Part shown: piece by piece, positions 33,166-33,749 of the stretch
Layout of the letters: every line of letters starts with the position of its first letter
Numbering within the stretch: position 1 is the first letter of the stretch
Assembly: GCA_964629975.1 (NCBI GenBank)
Contig: CAZVUN010000022.1
Span: forward strand, 1-33,749
Direction: 5' to 3'
DNA from: G020354085 sp964629975
GTDB lineage: Bacteria > Pseudomonadota > Gammaproteobacteria > Acidiferrobacterales > Sulfurifustaceae
DNA length: 33,749 nucleotides
Program-made: the position numbers and the translations under genes
Notes under the pieces: generated by a model
Seen by the model: only the letters and a program-made list of their open reading frames with translations
Databases searched by the model: none
Told to the model about the DNA's origin: nothing

Positions 33166-33489
33166 GTGTCCAAGAAGCAAGGTGTGAAGGGGAGGTTTTC
33201 CGCCCGTAAGAAGACCGAAGCGGTGTTGCGGTTGCTTCGAGGGGAGAATCTCGATGTGCTGTCGCGGGAGCTGGGCGTAACCGCGGCCCGGTTGTCCGAG
33301 TGGCGCGAGGCGTTCCTCACCGCGGGAGGAGCGAGCTTGAAGAATCGCGAGCCCGACGCCAAGGACGAGGAGATCGCGCGCCTCAAAGCAATGGTCGGCG
33401 AGATGACGATGCGCCTGGAACTCTCGCGCGAGGCGGTCAGGCGCCTGAAGGAGGGGCTCCCTTTGGAATCCCGGAGGTCGAAGCGATGA
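33166..33489 (+). CDS. IS3-family transposase orfA
   Basis: A 107-aa protein with a helix-turn-helix (KTEAVLRLLRGENLDVLSRE, then LGVTAARLSEWREAFLTAG) and a leucine-zipper-like tail (DEEIARLKAMVGEMTMRLE). GTG 33166 with GGAGG 5 bp upstream is preferred over GTG 33160. It binds the element ends. orfB starts in the -1 frame with an ATGA overlap at 33486, and no A-rich slippery site is seen at the overlap. Confidence 0.87.
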   Translation: MSKKQGVKGRFSARKKTEAVLRLLRGENLDVLSRELGVTAARLSEWREAFLTAGGASLKNREPDAKDEEIARLKAMVGEMTMRLELSREAVRRLKEGLPLESRRSKR

Positions 33490-33725
33490 GCCGCGCCATC
33501 TCGGCCTGCGGAGTGCGGCGCTACGGCGTGGCGCGCGTGTGCGACGAATGGCAACTTCCGCGCTCGACGCTCTACGCAAGCCGCGAGCGCTCCGAGCGGT
33601 CCCGGGTGCCGGCCAAGCGCGGCCCCAAGACCCGCTACACGGACGTGGAGCTCACCCCGCACATCCGTCGGGTCATCGAGGAATCGCCCTTCCTCGTGTC
33701 AGCGCCAATGCTAATTGTCCCCTGA
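33486..33725 (+). pseudogene. IS3-family transposase orfB fragment
   Basis: Starting MSRAISACGVRRYGVARV, this is the N-terminal part of orfB, up to HIRRVIEESPF (about codon 69). Native proteins continue into the DDE integrase domain. Here the frame changes to LVSAPMLIVP and stops, because a different sequence begins at about 33697. The catalytic domain is absent, so the element cannot move by itself. Confidence 0.83.
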
Positions 33726-33749
33726 TCGGCAACTAATTTTGTCCCTCAA
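33697..33749. mobile_element. Probable IS21-type element end, entering at right edge
   Basis: TGTCAGCGCC starts the unit, followed by two related repeats, TAATTGTCCCC (33712) and TAATTTTGTCCC (33734). A TGT tip followed by spaced AATTGTCCC-type repeats is the pattern I know from IS21-family ends. It interrupts orfB. The genes (istA, istB) would lie beyond the window. Confidence 0.5.

Larger units (their letters stand above)
33096..33696 (+). mobile_element. IS3-type insertion sequence, right part missing
   Basis: The element includes a non-coding left part (33096-33165), orfA and the first 69 codons of orfB. Its true left tip is not certain; it should lie shortly after 33095. The right part is absent because another element begins at about 33697. 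It sits in the attC of cassette 2. Confidence 0.65.

Overview
The window is a GC-rich bacterial chromosome segment with almost no intergenic space. Gene content suggests a gammaproteobacterium: a napFDAGHBC operon in the E. coli order, a YrfG-type IMP/GMP nucleotidase, CysQ, a WbuC-type cupin and a Pat-like acetyltransferase. I infer a free-living, metabolically versatile lineage such as Chromatiales or a relative. No rRNA or tRNA gene was seen, so the taxonomic placement is only an inference.

Region 1 (1-6055) is housekeeping. It holds the end of an outer-membrane beta-barrel gene, an LpxL/HtrB-type acyltransferase, a WbuC-like cupin, a nucleotidase-lipoprotein pair, a secreted tandem rhodanese with a small unknown partner, a SpoIIAA-like protein and cysQ.

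Region 2 (6063-12275) is a complete periplasmic nitrate reductase operon on the minus strand, read napF-D-A-G-H-B-C. A perfect FNR-type palindrome (12262-12275) lies in the gap that napF shares with a divergent FGGY kinase.

Region 3 (12352-19480) starts with the kinase, which overlaps an M48 metalloprotease. It is followed by a minus-strand operon of DUF4198 protein, thioesterase, a TfoX-C/Tag fusion and a secreted cupin. A HupE/UreJ-type membrane protein is divergent from that operon.

Region 4 (19487-30351) holds an RRM protein with a degraded RNP1, a hydrolase converging on a phosphoribosyltransferase, and a minus-strand set for glycerophosphodiester and glycerol-3-phosphate use (GDPD, short GlpD). 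A Pat-like acyl-CoA synthetase/GNAT fusion, a Tat-exported aldo/keto reductase with a carrier, and an SDR with an MFS carrier complete it.

Region 5 (about 30480-33749) is mobile DNA of visibly different composition. It contains two consecutive integron-type gene cassettes with no integrase in view. The start of each cassette is the exact reverse complement of the outer core of its own attC, as cassette biology predicts. The first encodes an unknown 185-aa protein. The second is about 1.9 kb and encodes an Acg-type nitroreductase followed by a DUF6544-like membrane-anchored protein. Its attC is cut just after the first core by an IS3-type element, whose orfB is in turn cut by what looks like the end of an IS21-type element. 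An unusual repeat and hairpin cluster lies just left of the array. This nested array is the most unusual part of the window.
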